DNA of 64,000 bases from Limnanthes douglasii subsp. nivea (GCA_036936605.1 JAUPFV010000001.1:314356809-314420808), one strand, 5' to 3'; positions 35,159-49,521 are shown, counted from the stretch's first letter. Notes: a model not told the origin generated them from the letters alone. Numbers and translations: made by a program.

Positions 35159-38100
35159 ATTTTTTTACTATCATTTTACAATTCTATACAAGTTTAGATT
35201 TTGCATATTGTAGTTTGTCATGTTTCGTAACCTATCTATTATACATTTTTCAAATTATTAATAAACGGTATTCTATATACAACTAGGTTTTGCAAATGTT
35301 GTTAGGTTGCCAATGATAAAAATAAGCATCTAATGTTGATATTTCACCAAATATTTTCTACCACAACAGAAAAATAACAAATATATGAGGAAAACCAATA
35401 GATATGGGGTAGTAATAGCCAAAAAATAATTCGTCAAGGCTTTGGTGAAATAATTAATTTTATTTTCCAAATATGTCGCGTAATACATCTCAAATTTGCT
35501 AGAGTATCACTTCGTAAGTTTGTGCAAGTCTAGGCTTCACAATTGTAGCTTGTCATGCTAATCAACTAACTATTACAAGTTTTACAAATTATTAATACAC
35601 ATTTTCACATAAAGGTTAAACTAGGTTTTGCAAATGTTGTCATATACTATAGTAGTAGGTTAGGTTGCAAAATAAAAAGAATAAATATTTAATATTAACA
35701 TTTCACAAAAAAATATCTACCACAACACAAAAACAACATAAAGATATGAACAAAACAATAGATAGTGGTTAGAATTATCAAAATTAATTTGCCATGAAAT
35801 ACCTCTATGCGGAAATATTGTATGAAATTCGATATGAATGGATGATGCTTTAATTTTTCATAGTCTGGTAAACAACATACTCAGATTTTCTAGAATCTAG
35901 AAAATTGATTGGGCATTTATGAAACGTGGTATGTCGTTGTTTCGAAGTAGTGTACACATCTAAGACATGTTATTTAGGTTTCGCAATTCAAATAGACTAT
36001 ATTTCATAACTATATACATTATGTTTTGTAAAACATGTTTTATTATATTTCGCAATTCGAGCATGTCATATTTCGCAACTAGAATACAATATATTTTGCA
36101 AACCATTTATATAATATGAAACTCTAACAAGACTTGATTTACAAAACATGTCAAACACTTAACTTGCAAAACTCTTGCACAGTTGACTATATTATGTTTT
36201 GCAACGTTCGTTTGTTTATTTGTTTACTTTACAAATTATATGTTTTTTTGCGTCATTATCGTGTGGAAAAATAGTACGAACTTTAAATTATTTTTAATTC
36301 GTTAATAATCTGATTTAATGGTCGGGATTGACTTGTGTATGGATCTAAAATTTGTTTATAATATTAGAAAATATCGTGGCCAAACTTGCCACAGAGCTGG
36401 AAAGTTAGTTTGTTTGAGGAATAAAAATATGCATTACTGGTAAGTGTAGCTTCCTCTACCTTTGTGATTGTTCTGAAATCTTCCTCTATGGTCATGGTCT
36501 TTGACTTTAAGGTAATTGTTTTGTTCTCGTGAGCCTTAAGTGTTGTTCGATTGTTTTTTTTCATTTTTCATGTTTTTTTCGTTAGTAGAGGCTATACTAA
36601 GACTTTTTATGGCTTATTGTAGGTTTTAGAGTTGCTCGAATATACTCTCAAAAGTGAGAAGAAGTTATTGGAGGCTTGCCCAAGTCAGATCATCCTTATC
36701 TGTTAGACTCACGATTATAAGAGTATAGTCGGAGTCTAGACCAACAAGTTTTTTGAAATTAGATAAATAATAGGAACAAGAGAGCTCACTAGTGCTAGAT
36801 TATCAACAATAGATTAAATTTTGTCTAGGAATTCATTCATGCTAGAGGTGTCATTCCTTGTCGTGTGATATTCTCATTTTAAATAGGAGATCATAGCCTG
36901 ATTTGTGAACCAAAAAGATTTGTCAAAGCATCTTATAGATGTTTAACTTACTCATTCTTCAATAGTTATCCTGATATGTTAGGAGTTATAGTGGTGAATA
37001 ACCACCCAAATAATAACTGGTCTTTAAAGTGTCAGTCTTCAAAAAATGGGTTTGTAACTAAAATACCATTTGAGTCAGGTAGAACCTGAGAGGGACAGGA
37101 GGGTATCCCCTAAAATGTGGCCAAGTAATTTGTAATGTTAATAACGAGAATAATTGTGGCTTTTCATAATAAAAAATTTGAACTTTCTAGCTCAAAATTG
37201 TTGTTAGTATTACTTATATATATTATATAAGTTTTGTTGGTTACTATCGAATCAAGTAGAGGATTATAAAAAAATGACTAAGTGTAAATTCGAGATGGTA
37301 GAGCTAATATTTATCATTGAAGCTTTCGTGCCGCCAAATGTGAGTATGTGAGAAAGAGGAGAAATGTTTAATGAAATATATTATATAGGTTTCTTTCTCT
37401 TGAAAAAATTGTTACAGCTATTGTACTATATATAATCACAGCTGTACTATATGTAATCAAAGCTATTCATGCGCTGCATAGAATATTTTCGAAATAGTTA
37501 CAAAATCTTATCACTAATTATTATGGTCGTTGAATTGTGCATGTTTATTTTGCTTTTGATTTGTGACTTGGACCTAATGTATTATTGGACCACGGCTGAC
37601 CTGATGGATCTTAGGTACAACATATCCTAGCATACTTCGAGCTTCACTTCCAACAGCTAAGAAAGTCTTGTCCAACTTCGTCTCTTCGAACTAGACAATT
37701 CATCTTCTCCATTAGCACAACCTTTTTTCTCCTTTTTTCTCTGTTTAATCAGTTCTGTAATATACTCTATATTAAAATACCGTATCACTGGTACGTTCGC
37801 ACCAGTAAATTAGAAACGAGATTAGATCTAGACCCACAATTCAATCCATGAATCAGATGAAGCATAAATATAAACTTTAAAAGGACCGTATGATTGGTAC
37901 GTCTACATCAGTAGCTAATCGAGAATAGATCTAAAACCAATTTTCAGTGCCAATGATTTTCTAGTATAAGAGCCATGTCTTCACCGATAAATGATATGGA
38001 TTCGATCTAAGACTACAGACACGCAAATATGTAAGGAAATGCATGTATTTTGAGAAACAGCTCGGAGGAACTTCCTAACGAGAGATCTCCTCCACTGTGT

Positions 38101-38660
38101 CGCCTAAAGAACTGATACCATTGATAATCGCTGTCAATTTCGTTGCAAAGTGGTCTACAGACTCTCAGTCGCATTTTTACAGCCTCAAAATCTTCACATT
38201 TGCCTCCCTAACTCTTTCCGCACCCACCCATATGCATCTTTCGCAACGTCCTGCTTTTGCCGAATCGTTCCGACCAACAGCAGAAGGATGTCCTCTCGCA
38301 TGAGTTGGTAGATTGCTGCCGAAGCTATTCTGTCTTTGCGCATCTCTACATGTTCCACATACTAAATTTAAGCGCATTTTTATGGCCGATGTTGCGTTAT
38401 TGTTCTTGGTCTTGGTCTGAATCGTTACATTTCCTTCTTTTTCAATGTTGAGTCTGGTCCCATTTGTGCAAAAAATTCATTTAATCTACACGTGTCAAGT
38501 TTAACCAACATATTGGCCGATATGGAGTCTATAGGTATATATATTCGGGATTTCCAACCCAAATAGCCGTGTCGGGCCTTTTTTTACCAATCTTCTCTAG
38601 AATCCCTTAAATTATAAAAATAAGTTGGGTAGGAATATACTACTAAAAGGTGGTTTTATG
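35159..38660. other. FT-B upstream region, no gene seen
   Basis: Copy of 1-3502. Two single-base changes relative to both A and C were noticed (near 35512 and 38403). The GC-richer island lies at 38048-38458 and the diverged direct repeats at 37779-37941. Confidence 0.75.
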
Positions 38661-38661
38661 T

Positions 38662-38671
38662 TGTGTATATG
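38662..38671 (+). promoter_or_regulatory. CORE-like CONSTANS response motif, FT-B
   Basis: Same TGTG-N3-ATG motif and spacing as in FT-A. Confidence 0.35.
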
Positions 38672-38727
38672 TGGCCAACTTGACTACCATCTTAGGGTAG
38701 TAAAAAAAAGATTCTGTTTGCTAGTAG

Positions 38728-38735
38728 TATAAATA
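38728..38735 (+). promoter_or_regulatory. TATA box of FT-B
   Basis: TATAAATA, 60 bp before the FT-B start codon, as in FT-A. Confidence 0.7.
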
Positions 38736-38794
38736 GACGTGGTGTCCTTCATAAGCAATTGTATTATATAACTAGCTAGATTTAGTAAAACACA

Positions 38795-40825
38795 ATGCCA
38801 AGAGAGAGAGACCCTCTTATAGTTGGTAGAGTTATAGGTGATGTGTTAGAACCATTTGTAAGGTCAATCTCTCTTAGGGTTTTATTCAATAATAATAGAG
38901 AGATTCACAATGGTTGTGAACTTGAGATTCACAATGGTTGTGAACTTAAACCTTCTCAAGTGGCTGTTCAACCTAGGGTTTATATTGGTGGAGATGACTT
39001 TAGAACCTTTTATACTTTGGTGATTTTCTATCTTTACTCTCTAGTATCTACCATCTTGTCCTTTATATATACATAATCTTTATTTTTTAACTTTTAATTT
39101 TCGTAGGTTATGGTGGATCCTGATGCACCCAGCCCAAGTGATCCATCTTTGAAGGAATATCTGCACTGGTTAGAGATATCTTCATTTTTATTTTTTAAGG
39201 GTTTTAACTTTTTAAGATTCTATAAACTCGTCTTTAACTTCCTTTGTTTTCATAGTTTTTCTAGTACCTGTTTGGCTGTTTGATGTTGAACTGTCCAATC
39301 AATATAAAATCTCAGTGACTAAAGACAAGCACATGACATAGGCAGCTACGAACAGTCAATTGGTTTTTGCTTTTCTTTTACTGTATATTTTGTTTATTGA
39401 ACTTTGAAAGTTGGAAAAATGTAGTTTTAGATATTTTCTTTTTTGGTTGAACTTTAGATATTTTCAAAGAAAAACATAGACAAAGAAACTTTTTTAATAA
39501 CTATGATAAAATTCTAAAAGAAATATGTTTTCTTAAGAATAAATAATTCAATGATATATCTTTAAGATGCTACGGAGGTTTACGTGAATACATATCCTAA
39601 CTATATATTTACCAAAAAAAAATCCTAACTATATTACATAATAGTTTTAATTTTGAATAAGATTGTGAGACTAAAACCTTTTCCAAAAGAATAATGATAA
39701 TATTATTTTTTAAAATAATATTCTCTTCCGCACGGTAATATATGTTTATTTAAAAAGTATTTTTTATCTATTTTAAATCTACTTCATTAAAAATATAATA
39801 TATTTATTGTTGTCTATTGATCGTATTGGTTCATTTTTTATATATTTTTTATATAATCGATAGTTTTTTTAATATTTATTTTTTTAATTTTATAAAATAT
39901 GTATTGTTAGGACAGAAAGAAAATTGACAATACTACTATTTATTCGCTTATGATATAATTCCAAATGTAAAGTTGATATTTGGTCTAAAGATTTTTTTGG
40001 AAGGGTTAAACAAGTTGTTAGAAATAAAAGTGTAAATATCATATCAAAATCACACAGTGACAAGTGTTGAAATCAAAAGGTAATAATTGATCCATTTCTA
40101 AATAAAAAAACATCCATTTATAGGGTAGACAAATTCTATGTAACATATATACACTTGTCCTATTGAATAATTCACCTCGTTACTACTCAAGATTTTTTAT
40201 TACATATTGCATTTTTAGTTTTTTAAGTTTTCATCCTACTTAAAAATAATTCTTATACATTGTTTACAAATGTTTTGACATTTCCAAACTAATTATTTTG
40301 GTTCGGATTAATTTCATCTGTATTAATACTGGTATATTATTTTGAGTATGGAATTCATTTAATACAAAATATTTGATATTTCTTTTGCTTATGAATCAAA
40401 CAGGTTGGTGACTGATATTCCTGCCACCACGGGAGTTAGTTTTGGTTAGTTTTTATTCATATATATATATATATATATTAAAAATTGATTCGTAATAATA
40501 TGCAAATTAAATATTTATTAAATTATAATTAAATTTCGTATAATAGTAATAATTTATTATATAAATTTTAAGTTGTTAATTTTGTTTTATAATTCTATCA
40601 GGACAAGAGATTGTGTGTTATGAAGGTCCACAACCAACAGTGGGCATTCACCGTTTTGTCTATATATTGTTTCGACAATTAGGAAGGCAAACCGTGTATG
40701 CTCCACGTTGGCGTCAAAATTTTAATACAAAAGACTTTGCTGAGCTCTACAATCTCGGTTCGCCTGTCGCTGCTGTTTATTTCAATTGTCAGAGGGAGAA
40801 CGGTTCTGGTGGAAGGAGGCGATAA
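38795..40825 (+). CDS. FT: FT-B: FLOWERING LOCUS T-like florigen, near-identical to FT-A
   Basis: Exons are 38795-39019, 39107-39168, 40404-40444 and 40602-40825, all with GT-AG introns. The 183-aa product appears identical to FT-A, including the EIHNGCEL duplication (residues 36-51) and Arg145 in the APRW loop. The FT-defining Tyr93 and Gln148 and the DPDAP and GIHR motifs are present. Coding exons show no difference from FT-A that I could see; introns differ mainly in AT-run length. As proximal promoters are also the same, FT-A and FT-B should be expressed alike unless distal context differs. Reads cannot easily tell them apart. An assembly duplication is the main alternative to a true recent gene duplication. 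Confidence 0.92.
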
Positions 40826-43800
40826 AACGATCACATTCGACTAGTTTTCGAATCAAAATAAGACAATGCTTATCAAAATAACAATAGTGGCATTTTTGTA
40901 AGGATTATATGTATGATTGTCCTACAACCATAGCCACTTTAATGTATTGCTATTACTTAATGTATGATATCTATGTTGGTTTGGATTTATAAAATATGAT
41001 TTTAATTATCCGGTATCTAAACTAAATTAATGTAATATTTAATAAAATAGGTTTAAAATTGAAATTATTTTTAGTTATTTAATAAATTTTATTTTGTTTA
41101 CTAATGCAATAAAGTTGAAGGTTTATTTAAGCATCGTAACAAAGCTTTTGTTTTCATTTTTGGTGATAAAATTACGTGATCGTACACTCAATATATATTC
41201 ATACAATATGTTTTTATTGAACATGATATTGTTTATGGTCATTCGATTTATATAGTCTAAAAGTCAGTAACCTCATTCATCATCGGTATATCTAATAAAT
41301 GTATATTCGTTTCAATTTGAGTCAAGTTTGTATTTTAACAAAATTCATATGCATGTAAGAAAACCTAGAGTTGAATGTTTATTTTATATTCGAGAGACAT
41401 TAATAAGTTTTTCACACAAAAAATGTATAAAATTGATCAATTATGTCATATTATGATCAATTTATTTCTAAAGTAATTTTGAAACTTTAATATTTAATCT
41501 TATATTGTCCGTACATTCACTCAACAAACAAACTAATGTATAATACCAATCTATTATAATAAGACGTCAAAAAATAATATATTTTCTATTTTAGTCTCAT
41601 TTCTTGTACATAATTATTTATATATTCAATGTGTATTTTATATTTTATTATTATATATAAGACGATTTAATTTTAAACATATATTTCTCTCATATGGTGA
41701 TCGATTTTTCAAAATTATAAGAATCTTTGAAATTATTCTTCAAGAGATAAATTCACATAATTGTTTTTACAGTGATAAATGAAGCTGACCGGATGATGAT
41801 ATTTATGATCAATTTTGACGTTTATGCTTAAGATTTTACAATAACCTCCACAAATCTTACTTTTATATAATATATAGCCTTCTAACATTGCACCTATTTT
41901 TTAAATGATAGTTTCCTTGTTAAAATAATGTATAAGTTTGTTTTCTTCTAGCAAGGCCAACCATTTGTGTCGTGGGTTCAATTTACATCAAAATCTATTA
42001 TAACAATAGTTTTTAAAGTGAGATTATATAGATAGAATTATTTTTCTTATTATAAGAAATAATAAAAACTATTATATCAACAATTTGAAAATGTTGTTTA
42101 ATTTTTTTTTTCAAGTTCTCTAAAATGACACGTCTCACTCTTTGCAACTTTAGTTTAATTTGATTTAGAAATTTTAATCATATATTTTAGTTTGTAATAG
42201 TTTTTTATTTTTATAGTCTAACAAAGCCATCTTTTGAAATATCTATTAAATAATGATTAGAATCAATAAATTATATCATGTTAGCAAAACTTTATTTATT
42301 AACTATATTTCTATTTAAATCTAGATTTCTTATCACATGTCATTTTTTCTCATCTAGACTTACAATATAAATATCTTACGTTGTTGCAATTTGAATTTAT
42401 TTTTATAAAATTCTTAAAGATGGTATATAAATTCTTAGATTCAATATTTCATCCACTTTTTTCATACAATGTTAGATATAGTACACAATCAAAGGTCAAT
42501 TTTGTATATCATCAAACATCAATCAATAATTTTACGAAATTGCTACTCGTTGTTGTATTATTATCCTTTAGTTGTTTAATAGATACAATTAGACAAACAA
42601 TTTCCATACTTCATTATAAAATTCAATCTTAAATGAGCACAAATGTACCAGGATCATATTGATTTGGTTCAAATGTTGCGCAACTAATACATCGTCTCTT
42701 TTTAAATTAATTTTATCGTACAATATAATGTATGCTAAAGATTCAACAACTAACTATCGATATCCACAGTTTATATATATATATATATATTGACAACTAG
42801 GAAGCCAAATCATATGTGCACCGTATTGACATAAAAAGTTCAATAAAATAGGTTTATGAACTCTATAATCTTATTTTTTCCTATTTTTGTCATTTACTTT
42901 GATTTAAACAAAACGTTTGTTGCAAAGAAAAATATATAATACTCGATTAACTAAATTGTGGCTACTAAAATAAATATGGTTGTATTTGTTTATAGTATTA
43001 TACGTGTGATTATCCTATAATGATATCTATATATCTATATATATTACTTTTAAATAGAAGATATATATATGTTTTTTTGTATTTATGAAACTATTATAAA
43101 ATATAATTTTAATTATCTAATTTGTAAAACAAACTAGTTCAAAATTAATAAAATATAGAACAACATAAGATTGACCCCTAATTTAATGTATGTACATATA
43201 TAAATGCATAATTATTTATATATTTATATAAATTATATAATTCAATGACATAAATTATGATCATTATATGAAACATCTTCAAAATAATTATGGAAATTGT
43301 ATTTTAATTTTATTAAAAATATATATTTAAATCGTCTACAATATATTACAACGATCGTAATAGTTGTTTTGAATAATAATAAAAATAGTGTTCTCTATAT
43401 GCATTTTACGATAGGAAATCTTTATATCGTATATTAAATTTGGATGGATGAATATAAAATTACTCTAAACATGAAGCTAAATGAGAGGCTTGTAGAGATA
43501 GTTTTGTATGTACATGTGAGTATAAAGAAAATGGAAGTGGATAGAAATATGTTTTCTTTGTGATTAATTTTCTGAAATTTGGAACATAATTTTATGAAAC
43601 CATAATAAATAATTAGTGGTGTCGAAATATAGAAACCTAGTTGATCAAATTAACCTCAACAATGATAATAACTGTGGTCTTGTAATGAGCCTCCGTATAG
43701 GACTGAGCGATCGTAAATTATTCTTTAATGTCTTACCTAATCATATTTAAACCATAGAAATACAACACATATTATATGCTAGTATAAACATCACTTGTCC

Positions 43801-43828
43801 AATTAGCATCAGAAAAAACATAAAGACA
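40826..43828. other. FT-B 3' flank, no gene seen
   Basis: Copy of 5674-8684, with the AT run at 42772-42790 eight bases shorter. It ends abruptly at the tandem junction, so FT-B lacks the last ~0.6 kb of the flank that FT-A has. Confidence 0.75.
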
Positions 43829-46800
43829 CATATGTCCGCATTTCGCAAGTACAAGTATCTCTATGTTTCGCAAATTTAAAACTTGTGTATAAATATATTA
43901 TGTTTTACAACCATATGTTTCATAAGACACATATGTCATGTTTTGTGTTAACATATAAATGAATATATGATTATATATTTAGCAAGTGTAATATACCATG
44001 TGTTTGGTATAATCTACCGGTTCAAAATATATGGTGGTATGTCTAGATCATAATTAGTGTAATCTACCGGTTCAAGATGTGCGGATGTACCAACATCTTC
44101 CCCGATCACGTTCATTTATTTGAACTGTCTAGTATCTGATCCATAATATGACAACAATTTTATTTATACAACCAACTTAGCTAAAAAACAAACATGTTAA
44201 GGTTAGTCAAAATTATTTTTTTACTATCATTTTACAATTCTATACAAGTTTAGATTTTGCATATTGTAGTTTGTCATGTTTCGTAACCTATCTATTATAC
44301 ATTTTTCAAATTATTAATAAACGGTATTCTATATACAACTAGGTTTTGCAAATGTTGTTAGGTTGCCAATGATAAAAATAAGCATCTAATGTTGATATTT
44401 CACCAAATATTTTCTACCACAACAGAAAAATAACAAATATATGAGGAAAACCAATAGATATGGGGTAGTAATAGCCAAAAAATAATTCGTCAAGGCTTTG
44501 GTGAAATAATTAATTTTATTTTCCAAATATGTCGCGTAATACATCTCAAATTTGCTAGAGTATCACTTCGCAAGTTTGTGCAAGTCTAGGCTTCACAATT
44601 GTAGCTTGTCATGCTAATCAACTAACTATTACAAGTTTTACAAATTATTAATACACATTTTCACATAAAGGTTAAACTAGGTTTTGCAAATGTTGTCATA
44701 TACTATAGTAGTAGGTTAGGTTGCAAAATAAAAAGAATAAATATTTAATATTAACATTTCACAAAAAAATATCTACCACAACACAAAAACAACATAAAGA
44801 TATGAACAAAACAATAGATAGTGGTTAGAATTATCAAAATTAATTTGCCATGAAATACCTCTATGCGGAAATATTGTATGAAATTCGATATGAATGGATG
44901 ATGCTTTAATTTTTCATAGTCTGGTAAACAACATACTCAGATTTTCTAGAATCTAGAAAATTGATTGGGCATTTATGAAACGTGGTATGTCGTTGTTTCG
45001 AAGTAGTGTACACATCTAAGACATGTTATTTAGGTTTCGCAATTCAAATAGACTATATTTCATAACTATATACATTATGTTTTGTAAAACATGTTTTATT
45101 ATATTTCGCAATTCGAGCATGTCATATTTCGCAACTAGAATACAATATATTTTGCAAACCATTTATATAATATGAAACTCTAACAAGACTTGATTTACAA
45201 AACATGTCAAACACTTAACTTGCAAAACTCTTGCACAGTTGACTATATTATGTTTTGCAACGTTCGTTTGTTTATTTGTTTACTTTACAAATTATATGTT
45301 TTTTTGCGTCATTATCGTGTGGAAAAATAGTACGAACTTTAAATTATTTTTAATTCGTTAATAATCTGATTTAATGGTCGGGATTGACTTGTGTATGGAT
45401 CTAAAATTTGTTTATAATATTAGAAAATATCGTGGCCAAACTTGCCACAGAGCTGGAAAGTTAGTTTGTTTGAGGAATAAAAATATGCATTACTGGTAAG
45501 TGTAGCTTCCTCTACCTTTGTGATTGTTCTGAAATCTTCCTCTATGGTCATGGTCTTTGACTTTAAGGTAATTGTTTTGTTCTCGTGAGCCTTAAGTGTT
45601 GTTCGATTGTTTTTTTTCATTTTTCATGTTTTTTTCGTTAGTAGAGGCTATACTAAGACTTTTTATGGCTTATTGTAGGTTTTAGAGTTGCTCGAATATA
45701 CTCTCAAAAGTGAGAAGAAGTTATTGGAGGCTTGCCCAAGTCAGATCATCCTTATCTGTTAGACTCACGATTATAAGAGTATAGTCGGAGTCTAGACCAA
45801 CAAGTTTTTTGAAATTAGATAAATAATAGGAACAAGAGAGCTCACTAGTGCTAGATTATCAACAATAGATTAAATTTTGTCTAGGAATTCATTCATGCTA
45901 GAGGTGTCATTCCTTGTCGTGTGATATTCTCATTTTAAATAGGAGATCATAGCCTGATTTGTGAACCAAAAAGATTTGTCAAAGCATCTTATAGATGTTT
46001 AACTTACTCATTCTTCAATAGTTATCCTGATATGTTAGGAGTTATAGTGGTGAATAACCACCCAAATAATAACTGGTCTTTAAAGTGTCAGTCTTCAAAA
46101 AATGGGTTTGTAACTAAAATACCATTTGAGTCAGGTAGAACCTGAGAGGGACAGGAGGGTATCCCCTAAAATGTGGCCAAGTAATTTGTAATGTTAATAA
46201 CGAGAATAATTGTGGCTTTTCATAATAAAAAATTTGAACTTTCTAGCTCAAAATTGTTGTTAGTATTACTTATATATATTATATAAGTTTTGTTGGTTAC
46301 TATCGAATCAAGTAGAGGATTATAAAAAAATGACTAAGTGTAAATTCGAGATGGTAGAGCTAATATTTATCATTGAAGCTTTCGTGCCGCCAAATGTGAG
46401 TATGTGAGAAAGAGGAGAAATGTTTAATGAAATATATTATATAGGTTTCTTTCTCTTGAAAAAATTGTTACAGCTATTGTACTATATATAATCACAGCTG
46501 TACTATATGTAATCAAAGCTATTCATGCGCTGCATAGAATATTTTCGAAATAGTTACAAAATCTTATCACTAATTATTATGGTCGTTGAATTGTGCATGT
46601 TTATTTTGCTTTTGATTTGTGACTTGGACCTAATGTATTATTGGACCACGGCTGACCTGATGGATCTTAGGTACAACATATCCTAGCATACTTCGAGCTT
46701 CACTTCCAACAGCTAAGAAAGTCTTGTCCAACTTCGTCTCTTCGAACTAGACAATTCATCTTCTCCATTAGCACAACCTTTTTTCTCCTTTTTTCTCTGT

Positions 46801-47717
46801 TTAATCAGTTCTGTAATATACTCTATATTAAAATACCGTATCACTGGTACGTTCGCACCAGTAAATTAGAAACGAGATTAGATCTAGACCCACAATTCAA
46901 TCCATGAATCAGATGAAGCATAAATATAAACTTTAAAAGGACCGTATGATTGGTACGTCTACATCAGTAGCTAATCGAGAATAGATCTAAAACCAATTTT
47001 CAGTGCCAATGATTTTCTAGTATAAGAGCCATGTCTTCACCGATAAATGATATGGATTCGATCTAAGACTACAGACACGCAAATATGTAAGGAAATGCAT
47101 GTATTTTGAGAAACAGCTCGGAGGAACTTCCTAACGAGAGATCTCCTCCACTGTGTCGCCTAAAGAACTGATACCATTGATAATCGCTGTCAATTTCGTT
47201 GCAAAGTGGTCTACAGACTCTCAGTCGCATTTTTACAGCCTCAAAATCTTCACATTTGCCTCCCTAACTCTTTCCGCACCCACCCATATGCATCTTTCGC
47301 AACGTCCTGCTTTTGCCGAATCGTTCCGACCAACAGCAGAAGGATGTCCTCTCGCATGAGTTGGTAGATTGCTGCCGAAGCTATTCTGTCTTTGCGCATC
47401 TCTACATGTTCCACATACTAAATTTAAGCGCATTTTTATGGCCGATGTTGCGTTATTGGTCTTGGTCTTGGTCTGAATCGTTACATTTCCTTCTTTTTCA
47501 ATGTTGAGTCTGGTCCCATTTGTGCAAAAAATTCATTTAATCTACACGTGTCAAGTTTAACCAACATATTGGCCGATATGGAGTCTATAGGTATATATAT
47601 TCGGGATTTCCAACCCAAATAGCCGTGTCGGGCCTTTTTTTACCAATCTTCTCTAGAATCCCTTAAATTATAAAAATAAGTTGGGTAGGAATATACTACT
47701 AAAAGGTGGTTTTATGT

Positions 47718-47727
47718 TGTGTATATG
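47718..47727 (+). promoter_or_regulatory. CORE-like CONSTANS response motif, FT-C
   Basis: Same TGTG-N3-ATG motif and spacing as in FT-A and FT-B. Confidence 0.35.
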
Positions 47728-47783
47728 TGGCCAACTTGACTACCATCTTAGGGTAGTAAAAAAAAGATTCTGTTTGCTAGTAG

Positions 47784-47791
47784 TATAAATA
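47784..47791 (+). promoter_or_regulatory. TATA box of FT-C
   Basis: TATAAATA, 60 bp before the FT-C start codon. Confidence 0.7.
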
Positions 47792-47850
47792 GACGTGGTG
47801 TCCTTCATAAGCAATTGTATTATATAACTAGCTAGATTTAGTAAAACACA

Positions 47851-49462
47851 ATGCCAAGAGAGAGAGACCCTCTTATAGTTGGTAGAGTTATAGGTGATGT
47901 CTTAGACCCATTTGTAAGGTCAATCTCTCTTAGGGTTTTATTCAATAATAATAGAGAGATTCACAATGGTTGTGAACTTAAACCTTCTCAAGTGGTTGTT
48001 CAACCTAGGGTTTATATTGGTGGAGATGACTTTAGAACCTTTTATACTTTGGTGATTCTCTATCTCTACTCTCTAGTATCTACCATCTTGTCCTTTATAT
48101 ATGCATAATCTTTATTTTTTAACTTTTAATTGTTGTAGGCTATGGTGGATCCTCATGCGCCCAGCCCAAGTGATCCATCTTTGAAGGAATATCTGCACCG
48201 GTTAGAGATATCTTCATTTTTATTTTTTAAGGGTTTTAACTTTTTAAGATTCTATAAACTCGTCTTTAACTTCGTCTGTTTTCATAGTTTTTCTTGTACC
48301 TGTTTGGCTGTTTGATGTTGAACTGTCCAATCGATATAAAATCCAAGTGACTAAAGACAAGCACATCACATAGGCAGCTACGAACAGTCAATTGGTTTTT
48401 GCTTTTCTTTTACTGTATATTTTGTTTATTGAACTTTGAAGGTTGGAAAAATGTAGTTTTAGATATTTTCTTTTTTGGTTGAACTTTAGATATTTTCAAA
48501 GAAAAACATAGACAAAGAAACCTTTTATTTAAAAAACTATGATAAAAATTTCTAAAAGAAATATGTTTTTTAAGAATAAATAATTCAATGATATATCTTT
48601 AAGATAATATGGAGCTTCACGCTTAAATGCATATCCTAACTATATTACATTATAGTTTTAATTTTGAATAAGATTGTGAAACTAAAACATTTTCCAAAAG
48701 AATAATGATAATATTACTTTTTAAAATAATATTTTCTTCCGCACGGTAATACATGTTTATTTAGAAAGTATATTTTTATCTATTTTAAATCTACTTCATT
48801 AAAAATATAATATATTTATTGTTGTCTATTGATTGTATTGGTTCGTTTTTTTATATTTTTTTATGCAAGTGGTAGTTTTTTTTTATTTATTTTTTAATTT
48901 TATAAAATATGTATTGTGGGACAGAAAGAAAATTGACAATGCTACTACTTATTCGTTTATGATATAATTCCAAACGAAAAGTTGATATTTGGTCTAAAGA
49001 TTTTTTGGAAAGGTTAAACAAGTTGTTAGAAAGAAAAGTGTATAGATCGTATCAAAAAGAGAAAGTGACAAGTGTTGGAATCAAAAAGTAATAATTGATT
49101 TATTTCTAAAAAAAACAGAGCCATTTATAGGGTAGACAAATTCCATGTAACATATATACACTTCTCCTATTGGATAATTCACCTCAATACTACTCAAGAT
49201 TATTTATTACATATTGCATTTTTAGTTCTTTAAATTTTCATCCTACTTAAAATATTTTCTTATATATTGTTTATAAATATTTTGACATTTCCAAACTAAT
49301 TATTTTGGTTCGGATTAATTTCATCTTTATTAATACTCGTATGTTATCTTGTATATGGAATTTATTTAATACAAAATATTTGATATTTCTCTTACTTATG
49401 AATCAAAGAGGTTGGTGACTGATATTCCTGCCATCACGGGAGTTAGTTTTGGTTAGTTTTTA

Positions 49463-49521
<59 letters not shown>

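Larger units (their letters stand above)
34778..43828. repeat. Segmental duplication block B (FT-B and flanks)
   Basis: It matches block A from 35159 to 43828. Its left 380 bp match the sequence at 43834 onward, and presumably the part of block A beyond the window start. It forms the first unit of a head-to-tail tandem with 43834 onward, period 9056 bp. The join at 43829-43833 has a 5-bp filler (CATAT). Confidence 0.93.
43834..47900. repeat. Third copy of the FT upstream region (leads into FT-C)
   Basis: It matches 34778-38844 at a constant offset of 9056, and 1-3686 at offset 44214. Where A and B differ (near 354 and 3245 in A), this copy agrees with A. Near-identity ends inside FT-C exon 1; from 47901 onward differences from A and B appear every few tens of bases. 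Confidence 0.93.
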
